Positions 1 to 6,707 of a stretch of 11,651 bases of DNA are shown piece after piece. How positions within the stretch are numbered: position 1 is the first letter of the stretch; each line of letters begins with the position of its first letter. The stretch lies in NCBI GenBank assembly GCA_002167945.1, contig NHDB01000057.1, positions 1-11,651 on the forward strand. Reading direction: 5' to 3'. The stretch is from Flavobacteriaceae bacterium TMED48 (lineage in GTDB: Bacteria > Bacteroidota > Bacteroidia > Flavobacteriales > Flavobacteriaceae). Position numbers and translations under genes: made by a program. The notes under the pieces were generated by a model. It made no database searches. It was not told where the DNA came from and was given only the letters and a program-made list of their open reading frames with translations.

Positions 1-1
1 C

Positions 2-1006
2 GTGATCAATAATGCGGTGGCTTCATTACCCATCTTCCGCCACTACCATATTCAGGAGGACCAGTTGCACGCCAGTGCGGATGGTCAGAAATTCGAAACC
101 CATCTGGAAACGTTTAAAACCCGGTATTCCTCAAAGTACTTCGGTACCAATAAAGGGATCACGGCCATGACTCTGGTGGCCAACCACAGCGCCCTCAATG
201 CTCGGATCATCGGCTCTAACGAGCATGAATCACACTATATTTATGATCTGCTGCAATCAAACAGCAGCGATGTCAAACCAGATGTGCTCTCGACAGATAC
301 GCACGGTGTCAATCATGTTAACTTCGCCTTATTGGATCTAAGCAGTTACAGCTTTGCACCTCGATACGCGCAGTTCAATAGTGTCATCAACGATCTGTTT
401 GATGTGACTGAAAGTGAACAAGGCAGCACCATACTGGCGCTAAAGAAGCCTATCAGAACGAATGTTATTACAACGGGATGGCAAGATATCAGGCGTATTG
501 TTCTGTCACTTCAGACAAAGCGGACGACACAAGCAATGCTGGTAAGAAAGTTGTCTGGTTACCCTTCTGGACACCCAATATTACAGGCTCTGACGGAGTA
601 TAATCGACTGGTTAAAGCGCAATATTTACTTGACTACATCGACGATGCCAGTTTGCGGCAGTATGTGCAACGTGCCCTGAACCGGGGAGAAGCATGGCAC
701 TTCCTTAGACGAGCCATTGCGTCGGTGAATGGTGATCAGTTCCGTGGCAAAAACGAGTCTGAAATCGCTATCTGGAATGAATGCGCAAGATTGCTTGCCA
801 ATGCGCTCATCTACTTCAACTCCGCGATACTGAGTCATCTTCTGGGACACTTTGAAGCGACAGGTGATGAAGAAAAAGCGGCTATCACTCGTGCTGTTTC
901 GCCCGTTGCATGGCAAAATATCAACTTAAGCGGGACGTATAACTTCACCAATACCGGAAAATTGCCTGATATTAGTGAAATTACGAAGCCAATCGTGGAT
1001 GATTAA
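2..1006 (+). CDS. tnpA: Tn3-family transposase, C-terminal 334 residues (5' partial)
   Basis: DDE transposase for replicative transposition of the Tn3-type element; it acts on the 38-bp terminal repeats. Family hallmarks visible in the fragment are HASADGQ (first catalytic Asp, residue 27 of the fragment), STDTHG (second Asp, residue 99), and NRGEAWHFLRRAI, whose Glu at residue 230 fits the third catalytic position. The spacings, 72 and then about 203 residues, agree with the family. WNECARLLANALIYFN and SPVAWQNINLSG are also typical. Full-length members are about 1000 residues, so roughly the first two thirds lie left of the window. The apparent start at position 2 is only the window edge. 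The catalytic triad is present and no break is seen in this part. It ends with TAA just before the terminal repeat. Confidence 0.93.
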   Translation: MINNAVASLPIFRHYHIQEDQLHASADGQKFETHLETFKTRYSSKYFGTNKGITAMTLVANHSALNARIIGSNEHESHYIYDLLQSNSSDVKPDVLSTDTHGVNHVNFALLDLSSYSFAPRYAQFNSVINDLFDVTESEQGSTILALKKPIRTNVITTGWQDIRRIVLSLQTKRTTQAMLVRKLSGYPSGHPILQALTEYNRLVKAQYLLDYIDDASLRQYVQRALNRGEAWHFLRRAIASVNGDQFRGKNESEIAIWNECARLLANALIYFNSAILSHLLGHFEATGDEEKAAITRAVSPVAWQNINLSGTYNFTNTGKLPDISEITKPIVDD

Positions 1007-1041
1007 GCTTGGAAACGAAAGTAACCCACAGCTGGAGGCTA

Positions 1042-1047
1042 TATAAT
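1042..1047 (+). promoter_or_regulatory. Possible outward-facing -10 element at the transposon end
   Basis: A perfect TATAAT lies 16 bases inside the terminal repeat and points out of the transposon. No convincing -35 hexamer sits 16-18 bases upstream, so activity is uncertain. The second transposon end keeps TATAAT at the matching place on the opposite strand. If active, it would transcribe the truncated gene and the small genes to its right. Confidence 0.3.
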
Positions 1048-1062
1048 ACAAAGCCTGTAGCA

Positions 1063-1100
1063 TTCTATGTTACTTTAGAGGGGAAAATCCCTAGAACCCC
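1063..1100 (-). repeat. Tn3-family 38-bp terminal inverted repeat
   Basis: Read inwards on the minus strand it begins GGGGTTCTAGGGATTTTCCC and continues to position 1063. The exact reverse complement occurs at 11555-11592, and identity breaks at the next base on the inner side (1062 against 11593). The length of exactly 38 bp and the GGGG terminus are the classical Tn3-family values. The five bases outside it are AATCT. Confidence 0.88.
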
Positions 1101-1601
1101 AATCTCCGATGAGCAAGCCCTTAACGTTATTGCACAACTTCGCACTCCTCATCTTGATGGGGGAGAGCTTATACTCACGTTTGGCGGTCAAGAAAATAAA
1201 CCATCAAACCTTTTCACAGGTGATAAGCGGGCTTTAAAAGCGGTTAACCGCATGCAATGTAATGGTGTTTTTGCTTTAGACGGTTGCCATGTGCTCGTAT
1301 TGGAAGAGGCGATCCGTTTACTCATGATATGTGGTGATAAGGAGCAAGTCATTGCACGCATTCAAGCTCATCCGCTTGTCGACAAAGCGATTGATATTTG
1401 TTTTCGTAATACAGGATCGGTTGACAATGCGCTGAATAGTTACATTGAGTATCCGTTCTGAATGCAGTTTACTGTCATTCGGGTTAATTCAAAACGTGTG
1501 TTAACTTTAAACTTTGGCCTGTTCTTTGCTGAAGATAACAGGTGGGGTATTGGCACATAAATATCTAAAATGTAATCAACGCGAACAAAAAGGTTTCTAC
1601 G

Positions 1602-1766
1602 ATGCTTAACAATGATTTACTTCAAGTCACAAACTCGCCAAATCAAGCCGCTAAACCAGCAGATAACCCTTCCAATCAGAATGATGACGGTTGTTGCAAT
1701 AAAGAAAAATTTAAAGATTCGCTGGATGAAGCTTTAAAAGCGTTTTCTTCAAGCAAAGACGAATAG
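1602..1766 (+). CDS. Small 54-residue protein with a Cys-Cys pair, unknown function
   Basis: A short frame begins with ATG preceded by AAAGG at good Shine-Dalgarno distance (eight bases) and ends with TAG. The product starts MLNNDLLQV, has a polar Asn/Gln-rich middle, then DDGCCNKEKFKDSLDEALKAF and a charged Ser-rich tail. There is no signal peptide or membrane segment, so it would be cytosolic. The CC pair followed by an amphipathic helix is the only recognisable feature and might bind a thiophilic metal, which would suit the neighbouring copper genes; that is inference only. It lies alone on the plus strand between the chimeric ORF and a membrane-protein gene. I do not recognise a family. 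Confidence 0.45.
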   Translation: MLNNDLLQVTNSPNQAAKPADNPSNQNDDGCCNKEKFKDSLDEALKAFSSSKDE

Positions 1767-1939
1767 AAGAGTGGCAAGTTTTAGCCGCTGGAAGGGGCAA
1801 TTTTCCTATTACCGGCACGTGTGTGATTAACGTGTTAGTGAGTACTTCAATAGGGGCTATGGTAGCGGTTTTAATCATTGGATAGGCGAAGTTAAATAAA
1901 TTCGATAAAGACCGAAGTTTTTTTCCAACACTCACTATT

Positions 1940-2230
1940 GTGATCGCGAGTTATTATCCATTATTTGGAGTGTTAGAAAGTCGATTTATATGGCATGAGT
2001 GGATGGTTTTTGTGCTCTTCACACTCATCACATTGTATTGGTATTCTCGCTATACATTGGCAATTGGTGTCCTTTTAATAGGTCATAGCCTTTACGATTT
2101 TGCCATGCATATTGGAAGCGTTGGTAACCATATACCGCAGTGGTGGCCAATTTTTTGCGGTGCCCTTGATATAACCTTAGGTAGTTGGGTCCTCTGGTAT
2201 TGCACTAATAAGGTTAAAAATGTTGGTTAA
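1940..2230 (+). CDS. Hypothetical membrane protein, start uncertain, possibly 5'-damaged
   Basis: With the GTG at 1940 the product is 96 residues with about three hydrophobic segments. Recognisable patches are GHSLYDFAMHIGSV and PQWWPIFCGALDITLGSW, which resemble small integral membrane proteins of marine bacteria that I cannot name. The frame stays open upstream to 1886 and reads like genuine protein there (KFDKDRSFFPTLTIVIASYY), but no ATG, GTG or TTG lies in that stretch and an in-frame TAG sits at 1883-1885. Still further upstream, from about 1766, the same frame reads as another hydrophobic segment. Either the true start has been lost by mutation, a rare start codon is used, or the gene is decaying. 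It converges on the copper operon at a shared hairpin. Confidence 0.45.
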   Translation: MIASYYPLFGVLESRFIWHEWMVFVLFTLITLYWYSRYTLAIGVLLIGHSLYDFAMHIGSVGNHIPQWWPIFCGALDITLGSWVLWYCTNKVKNVG

Positions 2231-2255
2231 AATATTGACACAATTACTCATAACT

Positions 2256-2286
2256 TGTCGCTCCAACCATTATGGATGGAGCGACA
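2256..2286. terminator. Stem-loop between converging transcripts, likely bidirectional terminator
   Basis: TGTCGCTCCA (2256-2265) pairs perfectly with TGGAGCGACA (2277-2286). The 11-base loop can itself pair as CCA/TGG. The hairpin sits between the stop of the plus-strand membrane-protein gene and the stop of the last gene of the minus-strand copper operon, exactly where a shared terminator is expected. It is not followed by a long T-run on either strand, so termination may be imperfect. Confidence 0.7.
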
Positions 2287-2294
2287 CATAAAAC

Positions 2295-3047
2295 TTAACT
2301 GCCGATTGCCAGATATAGCATCCAAAATCCCGCTCCTATCATAAATAGATTTTCGGTCAATGAAACAAACCCAAGGGGAACATTACTGTCTCCACCAACG
2401 CAAGCACATTTCAATTCACGCTTATCCACGTACACGGCTTTAAATACCGATATCGCACCTATTGTCCCAATAAATAAGGACACTGGGCCAACAACAAATC
2501 CAGACAATCCCGCAAGCATACCGATTCCTGCGAATGCTTCAGCAAATGGGTAAACGTATCCATACCGAATACTGCGCATTGCCAACAGGTCATAAGTAAT
2601 AAAAGAATTGGTAAAGCCATACAAATCCCGTAATTTTTGGATAGCTAAAATGGACATACTTAGCGCGACAAATATTTCGATTACTGAAACTGATAACAGC
2701 GATTCAATAGTACCAGTTTGAGCAAAAACAATCGCCAATGCCATTAAAAATGCGGGCGCGAAAATTGCGATAACAGGTGTATAGGTTGTGCCAGTCTGCC
2801 CGGCGTCGCCCATGTTGAAAAACTCTCTGAGGTTGTCATAACCTCCAACACGTTCGTCGTCAATAAAGGTTTGAGGCGTAGTTTCAACACCATATTTATC
2901 TTTAAATTTATCTGTTTCTTCACGAGAGCTCAGCTTATGATCTTTGACGTCATACCCTTTTCTCTCTAATAAGTCTTTTGAACGTAAACCATAAGGGCAA
3001 ATGTGTTCTTTCGTATGCATTCTATACAGTGTTGCAGATTTACTCAT
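2295..3047 (-). CDS. Glutaredoxin domain fused to a MauE/DoxX-like membrane domain
   Basis: The 250-residue protein has two parts. Residues 1-80 form a glutaredoxin-like thioredoxin fold with CPYG at 17-20 (a single active-site Cys, unlike the CPYC of dithiol glutaredoxins), a cis-Pro loop ETTPQTFID near 55-63, and VGGYDNL near 67-73. Residues 90-250 form a four-helix membrane domain of the MauE/DoxX redox-associated type, with a conserved-looking pair in KCACVGG (Cys214 and Cys216) before the last helix. Such fusions are thought to pass thiol redox equivalents across or near the inner membrane. The exact substrate is unknown; reduction or metallation of copper proteins made by the same operon is my inference. 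A strong GGAGG lies just before the ATG. It is the last gene of the operon, 40 bases after the DUF305 gene, and is followed by a hairpin. Confidence 0.85.
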   Translation of the reverse strand: MSKSATLYRMHTKEHICPYGLRSKDLLERKGYDVKDHKLSSREETDKFKDKYGVETTPQTFIDDERVGGYDNLREFFNMGDAGQTGTTYTPVIAIFAPAFLMALAIVFAQTGTIESLLSVSVIEIFVALSMSILAIQKLRDLYGFTNSFITYDLLAMRSIRYGYVYPFAEAFAGIGMLAGLSGFVVGPVSLFIGTIGAISVFKAVYVDKRELKCACVGGDSNVPLGFVSLTENLFMIGAGFWMLYLAIGS

Positions 3048-3087
3048 GTTGATCCTCCAACTATTTTTTGATTGTGAAATCTCGTAC

Positions 3088-3597
3088 TTACTCGCCTGAA
3101 AAATCCGGTACAGGACGTCTTGAGGCTTCGCTTTCTGATGACGCTATACCGTTTTCTTTAATATCTGCGATTAACCATTCCATTTCTTTTATTTCTCGCT
3201 CTTGTGCGCTGATAATCTCTTTTGCTAATTGCTGAACACGGGCATCGGCGATGTTTGCGCGGCCACTGGTTAATATTGCAATGGAATGGTGGGGTATCAT
3301 CGCTTTCATCCACGCCCTATCTTCGATGGTAGCTTGCGATCGCACCAAAAATAGAGCAAAGCAAAAGACGGCAACGCTACCTGCTAAAATAGCTACGTTT
3401 TTAGTTTTGCTTTCATACATGTTGAGCATAAATAGCAGCATGATAACTGCCATCATTGCGCCCATGTAGATAGCCATGTATAGGCGAGTTTCACTAAAAA
3501 ACACGTGTTCAATTGAATACGAATTGAAGTACATCATGACCAGCATGAACGCCGTCGAAGTAAATATCATTGCGAAAAATTTTGTATATTTAGACAT
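3088..3597 (-). CDS. DUF305-family membrane protein
   Basis: The 169-residue protein has about three N-terminal membrane helices (near 8-25, 40-57 and 67-85) and a C-terminal four-helix-type domain of the DUF305 family. It contains the family signature MIPHHS at 100-105 and the helix QQLAKEIISAQEREIKEME. In the family the His pair and Met residues are suspected metal ligands, and members often sit in copper or silver resistance clusters, but no biochemical role is firmly established. The C-terminal domain probably faces the periplasm. AAGGA precedes the ATG at good spacing. The gene lies 22 bases after the channel-like gene and 40 before the glutaredoxin-MauE fusion, so it is almost certainly co-transcribed with copB. 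No break or missing motif was seen. Confidence 0.88.
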   Translation of the reverse strand: MSKYTKFFAMIFTSTAFMLVMMYFNSYSIEHVFFSETRLYMAIYMGAMMAVIMLLFMLNMYESKTKNVAILAGSVAVFCFALFLVRSQATIEDRAWMKAMIPHHSIAILTSGRANIADARVQQLAKEIISAQEREIKEMEWLIADIKENGIASSESEASRRPVPDFSGE

Positions 3598-3619
3598 ATA
3601 TAATTCCTTTAATTTAAGG

Positions 3620-4054
3620 TTAGTGTTTCATGTATCGAATAAGCACAGACGCTGAACAACTCACTAACAAAAAGCCCGTCATTGCCTCCACGCCAGCAAG
3701 AAATCTTAAGTGGTCCGTAGCCTCAATCTGACCAAGACCCAGCGTAGTTAAGTTAATAAGCGAATAGTAGAAAAGCTCAATGAATGGATTTAGTGTGCCA
3801 CCACTTACGTTGCCTAAGTCCATCGTTATGGACGCTTGAAAAGCAAATGTGAACCATAGCGCTGCGAATAGTTGAGAAACGGTAATTCCACAAAAAAGCA
3901 CAATTAGACCGTACGCTCCGGTGAGGGTGTTCGCTATTCGCCTTCCCAAGAACTGCAATATACGGTAGTGACTCATCGCACATGCAATAACAGCAACTAA
4001 TGCAATCAAAAGCTGGAGGAAAAGCGCCATAAGTTGTTGAGACAGTTCAGGCAT
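3620..4054 (-). CDS. Small ion-channel-like membrane protein (two-pore/Ion_trans_2 type)
   Basis: The product of about 144 residues has an N-terminal helix, a second helix near 46-72, a re-entrant loop around YYSLINLTTLGLG, and a final helix. This is the layout of the ion-channel pore domain. The filter position reads TTLGLG rather than the TVGYG of K+ channels, so K+ selectivity is doubtful. I prefer the ATG at 4054 because it overlaps the copB stop as TGATG, typical of translational coupling; a GTG nine bases upstream (4063) would add three residues. Similar pore-like proteins occur within copper resistance operons, but their substrate is unknown. A role in cation balance or copper movement across the inner membrane is inference. 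It could also be a structural relative with no channel activity. Confidence 0.75.
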   Translation of the reverse strand: MPELSQQLMALFLQLLIALVAVIACAMSHYRILQFLGRRIANTLTGAYGLIVLFCGITVSQLFAALWFTFAFQASITMDLGNVSGGTLNPFIELFYYSLINLTTLGLGQIEATDHLRFLAGVEAMTGFLLVSCSASVLIRYMKH

Positions 4055-4800
4055 CAGAACCACACTCGAGCACCAAGAACAATGCCTGTTTCATGAACAG
4101 GATCTCCAGTGCTCCGGAGCTTGTCTGCCGAATTTCCTAAGGCTCTTGACCAATAAACACCAACATAAGGAGCAAATTCACGAGAAACCTCCATTCGATA
4201 GCGTAGACCAACACGAATGGCATTAAACCCAGTTGGTCTATCGAAGCGCTCTGACTCTGAGGGTGAAGCAGACACAGATATACGTGGTTGTATGTACGAC
4301 GTTTGCGAAATACGATAGTCATATTCTGCTTCCATCGAAATACTGATATCACCGTCTTCGTTGATTATTAACGAGCTATCCACTTCAAACTGGTAGGGAG
4401 CCATGCCATACAGGCTAAGAACAGCATAGTTTTCCATGTTGCTCTCACTTGTGAGTTCACCCCGGGTACCAATGCCAACTTGAAATTCCCAAAAAGGTGC
4501 GATCAATCGGCTGGCTAATAGCTCTGCTCTTTCAATGTCGGTGGGCTCTCCATCATTCTGTTGATTTTCACCTTCACTTTTAAAATACAAACGGTACGTG
4601 TCGCCGCCATACCATGCAATCATGTCCCAAACAGCGATGTTTTCATCACGGTTGTTTCGTGAAATCTCTAGCCTATCGAAAAGTACAATCCCATTGAGCG
4701 AGTCCTTCACGGGCGAAGGCCAACTTTCGGCCGTTTCTTGCGCGATACTGCTAAATGTTGCGGTAAGTAATAGTAATCCAAATATAATTCGTAAATTCAT
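4054..4800 (-). CDS. copB: Copper resistance outer-membrane protein CopB
   Basis: CopB/PcoB proteins are outer-membrane beta-barrels that accompany CopA and help sequester or extrude periplasmic copper. The 248-residue product has an N-terminal signal peptide (about 1-20, ending SSIAQ), then FDRLEISRNN, the acidic strand WDMIAWYGGDTYRLYFKSEGE, FWEFQVGIGTRG, NAIRVGLRYRMEVSREFAPYVGVYWSR, and GARVWF at the end with the C-terminal Phe expected of a barrel protein. Unlike many homologues it has no Met/His-rich stretch after the signal peptide, so copper binding before the barrel may be weak. AAAGGGG precedes the ATG. The gene starts 12 bases after copA ends and its stop overlaps the next start, so it belongs to the same transcript. 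Confidence 0.93.
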   Translation of the reverse strand: MNLRIIFGLLLLTATFSSIAQETAESWPSPVKDSLNGIVLFDRLEISRNNRDENIAVWDMIAWYGGDTYRLYFKSEGENQQNDGEPTDIERAELLASRLIAPFWEFQVGIGTRGELTSESNMENYAVLSLYGMAPYQFEVDSSLIINEDGDISISMEAEYDYRISQTSYIQPRISVSASPSESERFDRPTGFNAIRVGLRYRMEVSREFAPYVGVYWSRALGNSADKLRSTGDPVHETGIVLGARVWF

Positions 4801-4812
4801 TATAAAGCCCCT

Positions 4813-6612
4813 TTAAGAAACGTTAACAACACGGAACATACCAGCGTCCATGTGATACAGGAGATGACAATGAAATGCCCAATTGCCTGGTGCGTCCGCA
4901 CTGATCAGTAGTGACACTTTTTCGCTCGGCTTGAGGCTAATTGTGTGTTTACGAGGGGAGGGGGTGTTACCATTTTCGAGCTCCATCCACATCCCGTGAA
5001 GGTGAATGGGGTGATACATCATCGAATCATTGACAAGAATGAGTCTTACGCGCTCTCCATATTTGAAGTGAACAGGCTTATCCACTTCAGTGTACTTTTT
5101 ACCATCAAAAGACCACATGTATCTTTCCATATTACCAGTCAAATGCAGTTCGATGGTTTGTGTCGGTTCACGGTTATCTGGCCACTGTATTGCACCTGTA
5201 AGATCTGAATAAACCAGTACCTTATGTGAAACACCATCAAAACCAATGCCTGGGTCGTCAAGTCGACTGATTGGATTTTTGGCAATCATAGACGCACCGG
5301 GCCCGTGACCGTCCGGGGAGTGCTTGATTGAAATTTCGTCCACAGGAATTGATTTGTTTTGCATTTCAGGCATCACATCACTGGAACTATGATTAGCCTT
5401 GCTACCATGGTTATTATTGGTTTTCGCAGAGCCCATTTCAGCCATTTCATGCGAGCCGGACATACCCATTGCCGCCATGCCTAATTCGGGCATAGGGCGA
5501 AGGGCAGGGACCTTCGTTTCTTTGCCGAAAGACGTTGCCAATGTGCCTCTGGCGTAGCCGCTTCTATCCATGCTTTGTGCAAAAATGGTGTAAGTTTTTG
5601 TGCCTTTGGGTTTTACGATGACATCATAAGTTTCTGCTACAGCGATCCTTATCTCACCTACCGTGACTGGCTTAACGGGCTGACCATCTACCGCTACAAC
5701 GGTCAGCTCCAACTCGGGTATTTGAAAATCAAAATACGTCATTGCAGATCCGTTAATAAGCCTTAAACGGATGCTTTCTCCCGATTTGTATAACGCTGTC
5801 CAGTTTGTTTGTGGGTCTCGTCCGTTCATTAGGTATGTATAGGTCGCACCTGTTACATCAAGTATGTCTCTTGGATTCATACGCATTCGAGACCACATCG
5901 CTCGTTCCTTGATCGTATTAACGAGCCCTTGATTCTTTATATCACTAATCGTGTCATCAACTGTCCGCTGCTGATAATTGTAATACCCCTCTGCAACTTT
6001 CAGGTGACGGAATACATCGTGAGGATCCTCGAAGGTCCAGTCACTGAGAATAATTGTGTGCTCTCTATCAGCACCGATGTCGCCATCTTTAGGCTATATG
6101 ATCATCGGCCCAAGATGTCCAAGCTGTTCTTGAAGACCCGAGTGACTGTGATACCAGTAGGTACCGTTTTGCTCAATATCGAACTCATAGGTAAAGGTAC
6201 TGCCAGCAGCAATACCAGGGAACGATACGCCGGGTACGCCGTCCATTGTGTAGGGTAGAATCAATCCATGCCAATGTATTGATGTGCTCTCACTTAAATT
6301 GTTTGTCACGTTTATAGTGACGTGCTGACCTTCCTTCAAACGTACAAGCGGTCCGGGGGACGAGCCATTGATAGTGATGGGTCGTCCTGCAGAGCCTGCA
6401 ATAAGCTTACTTTCTTTGCTAATAGCCATTTCAATCGTGTCGCCGCTAAGAACGCTGTCACCGAAGCTCGGCGAAAGGTTTTGGCTGGAGCGAGTGAGGC
6501 CTTCTGGTGCAGCCCACGCTGGTGAAATCTGACGTAGCAGTGTTGCTCCGCCAAACGTCAAAGCGGCAGATTTAACAAATTTGCGCCGACTTTTGCTTAA
6601 TTGATTAGACAT
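4813..6612 (-). pseudogene. copA: Multicopper oxidase CopA with one in-frame amber codon
   Basis: CopA is a periplasmic multicopper oxidase that oxidises Cu(I) and binds copper. Reading through, the frame is 599 codons, the usual family length. It starts with a Tat signal (SRRKFVKSA, Arg9-Arg10, then a hydrophobic stretch to PAWA). Copper ligands are HWH at 113-115, HSH at 155-157, HPIHLHG, and HCHLLYHMDAGM at 581-592 (type 1 Cys582, His587, Met592). A Met/His-rich segment (about 374-420) resembles the copper-loading region of CopA. Codon 173 (6094-6096) is TAG. The 65 codons after it still encode typical CopA sequence (DREHTIILSDWTFEDPH, NYQQRTVDD) in the same frame, so this is a single nonsense change, not a frameshift or two genes. 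The C-terminal part from ATG 5898 has no export signal. Sequencing error or suppression remain possible. AAGGA precedes the start. Confidence 0.9.
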
Positions 6613-6645
6613 AGGTCTTTTTCCTTAAAAGTTGACAGATAGAAA

Positions 6646-6674
6646 CACATTCACAACACCACATGACGAATGTG
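6646..6674 (-). promoter_or_regulatory. Intercistronic inverted repeat between copL-like gene and copA
   Basis: CACATTC at 6646-6652 and GAATGTG at 6668-6674 are reverse complements separated by 15 bases, in the 95-base gap before copA. On the transcribed minus strand they could form a short 7-bp stem. This may adjust the copA transcript level or stability, or be a dyad operator. The evidence is the symmetry alone. Confidence 0.3.
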
Positions 6675-6707
6675 CGTACATGGATTGTTATTACATTAGG
6701 GTAAGGT

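Larger units (their letters stand above)
1..1100 (+). mobile_element. Tn3-family transposon, right-hand part, cut by the window edge
   Basis: This is the transposase-side end of a Tn3-family element. It is recognised from the C-terminal catalytic part of a Tn3-type transposase followed, 56 bases after its stop, by a 38-bp terminal repeat that ends in CCCC at 1097-1100. Tn3-family ends begin with GGGG when read inwards, and tnpA normally ends close to one repeat, so the arrangement is canonical. The element runs off the left edge, so its other end, resolvase and cargo are not visible. A second, related terminus faces it at 11555. Confidence 0.85.
1009..1461 (+). pseudogene. Chimeric ORF: transposon end fused in frame to a 5'-truncated unknown gene
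   Basis: The 150-codon frame opens with TTG inside the transposon, three bases after the transposase stop, runs through the whole 38-bp repeat, and enters flanking DNA at codon 31. Residues 1-31 are therefore transposon-end sequence and residues 32-150 are the remainder of a host or cargo gene that lost its natural start when the element inserted. I do not recognise the remainder. It is a soluble-looking alpha/beta protein with scattered Cys residues and no signal peptide or membrane segment. No good ribosome binding site precedes the TTG, so expression is doubtful. The frame across the terminal repeat is also open in the second transposon end at the right of the window, so the fusion may be a general property of these ends. 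It could instead be a decayed gene that is never translated. Confidence 0.6.

Noticed and set aside
1462..1560. 32-codon frame starting at the ATG just after the chimeric ORF
   Set aside because: There is no separate ribosome binding site, the product has no recognisable feature, and its length is within chance expectation.
4945..5766. Plus-strand frames of 63-87 codons within copA
   Set aside because: They are antisense to conserved copper-ligand sequence, have no ribosome binding sites and show no protein-like features.
1883..6096. Genome-wide reassignment of TAG to an amino acid, suggested by in-frame TAGs in copA and before the membrane-protein gene
   Set aside because: The recombinase gene ends with TAG at 11383-11385 right after a complete C-terminus, and the small Cys-Cys gene also ends in TAG. 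No suppressor tRNA or special synthetase is visible. Local nonsense mutations or a sequencing error are simpler.
4813..6612. Two separate genes for the N- and C-terminal halves of CopA
   Set aside because: The 65 codons between the TAG and the ATG at 5898 are in the same frame and encode conserved CopA sequence, and the second half would lack an export signal.
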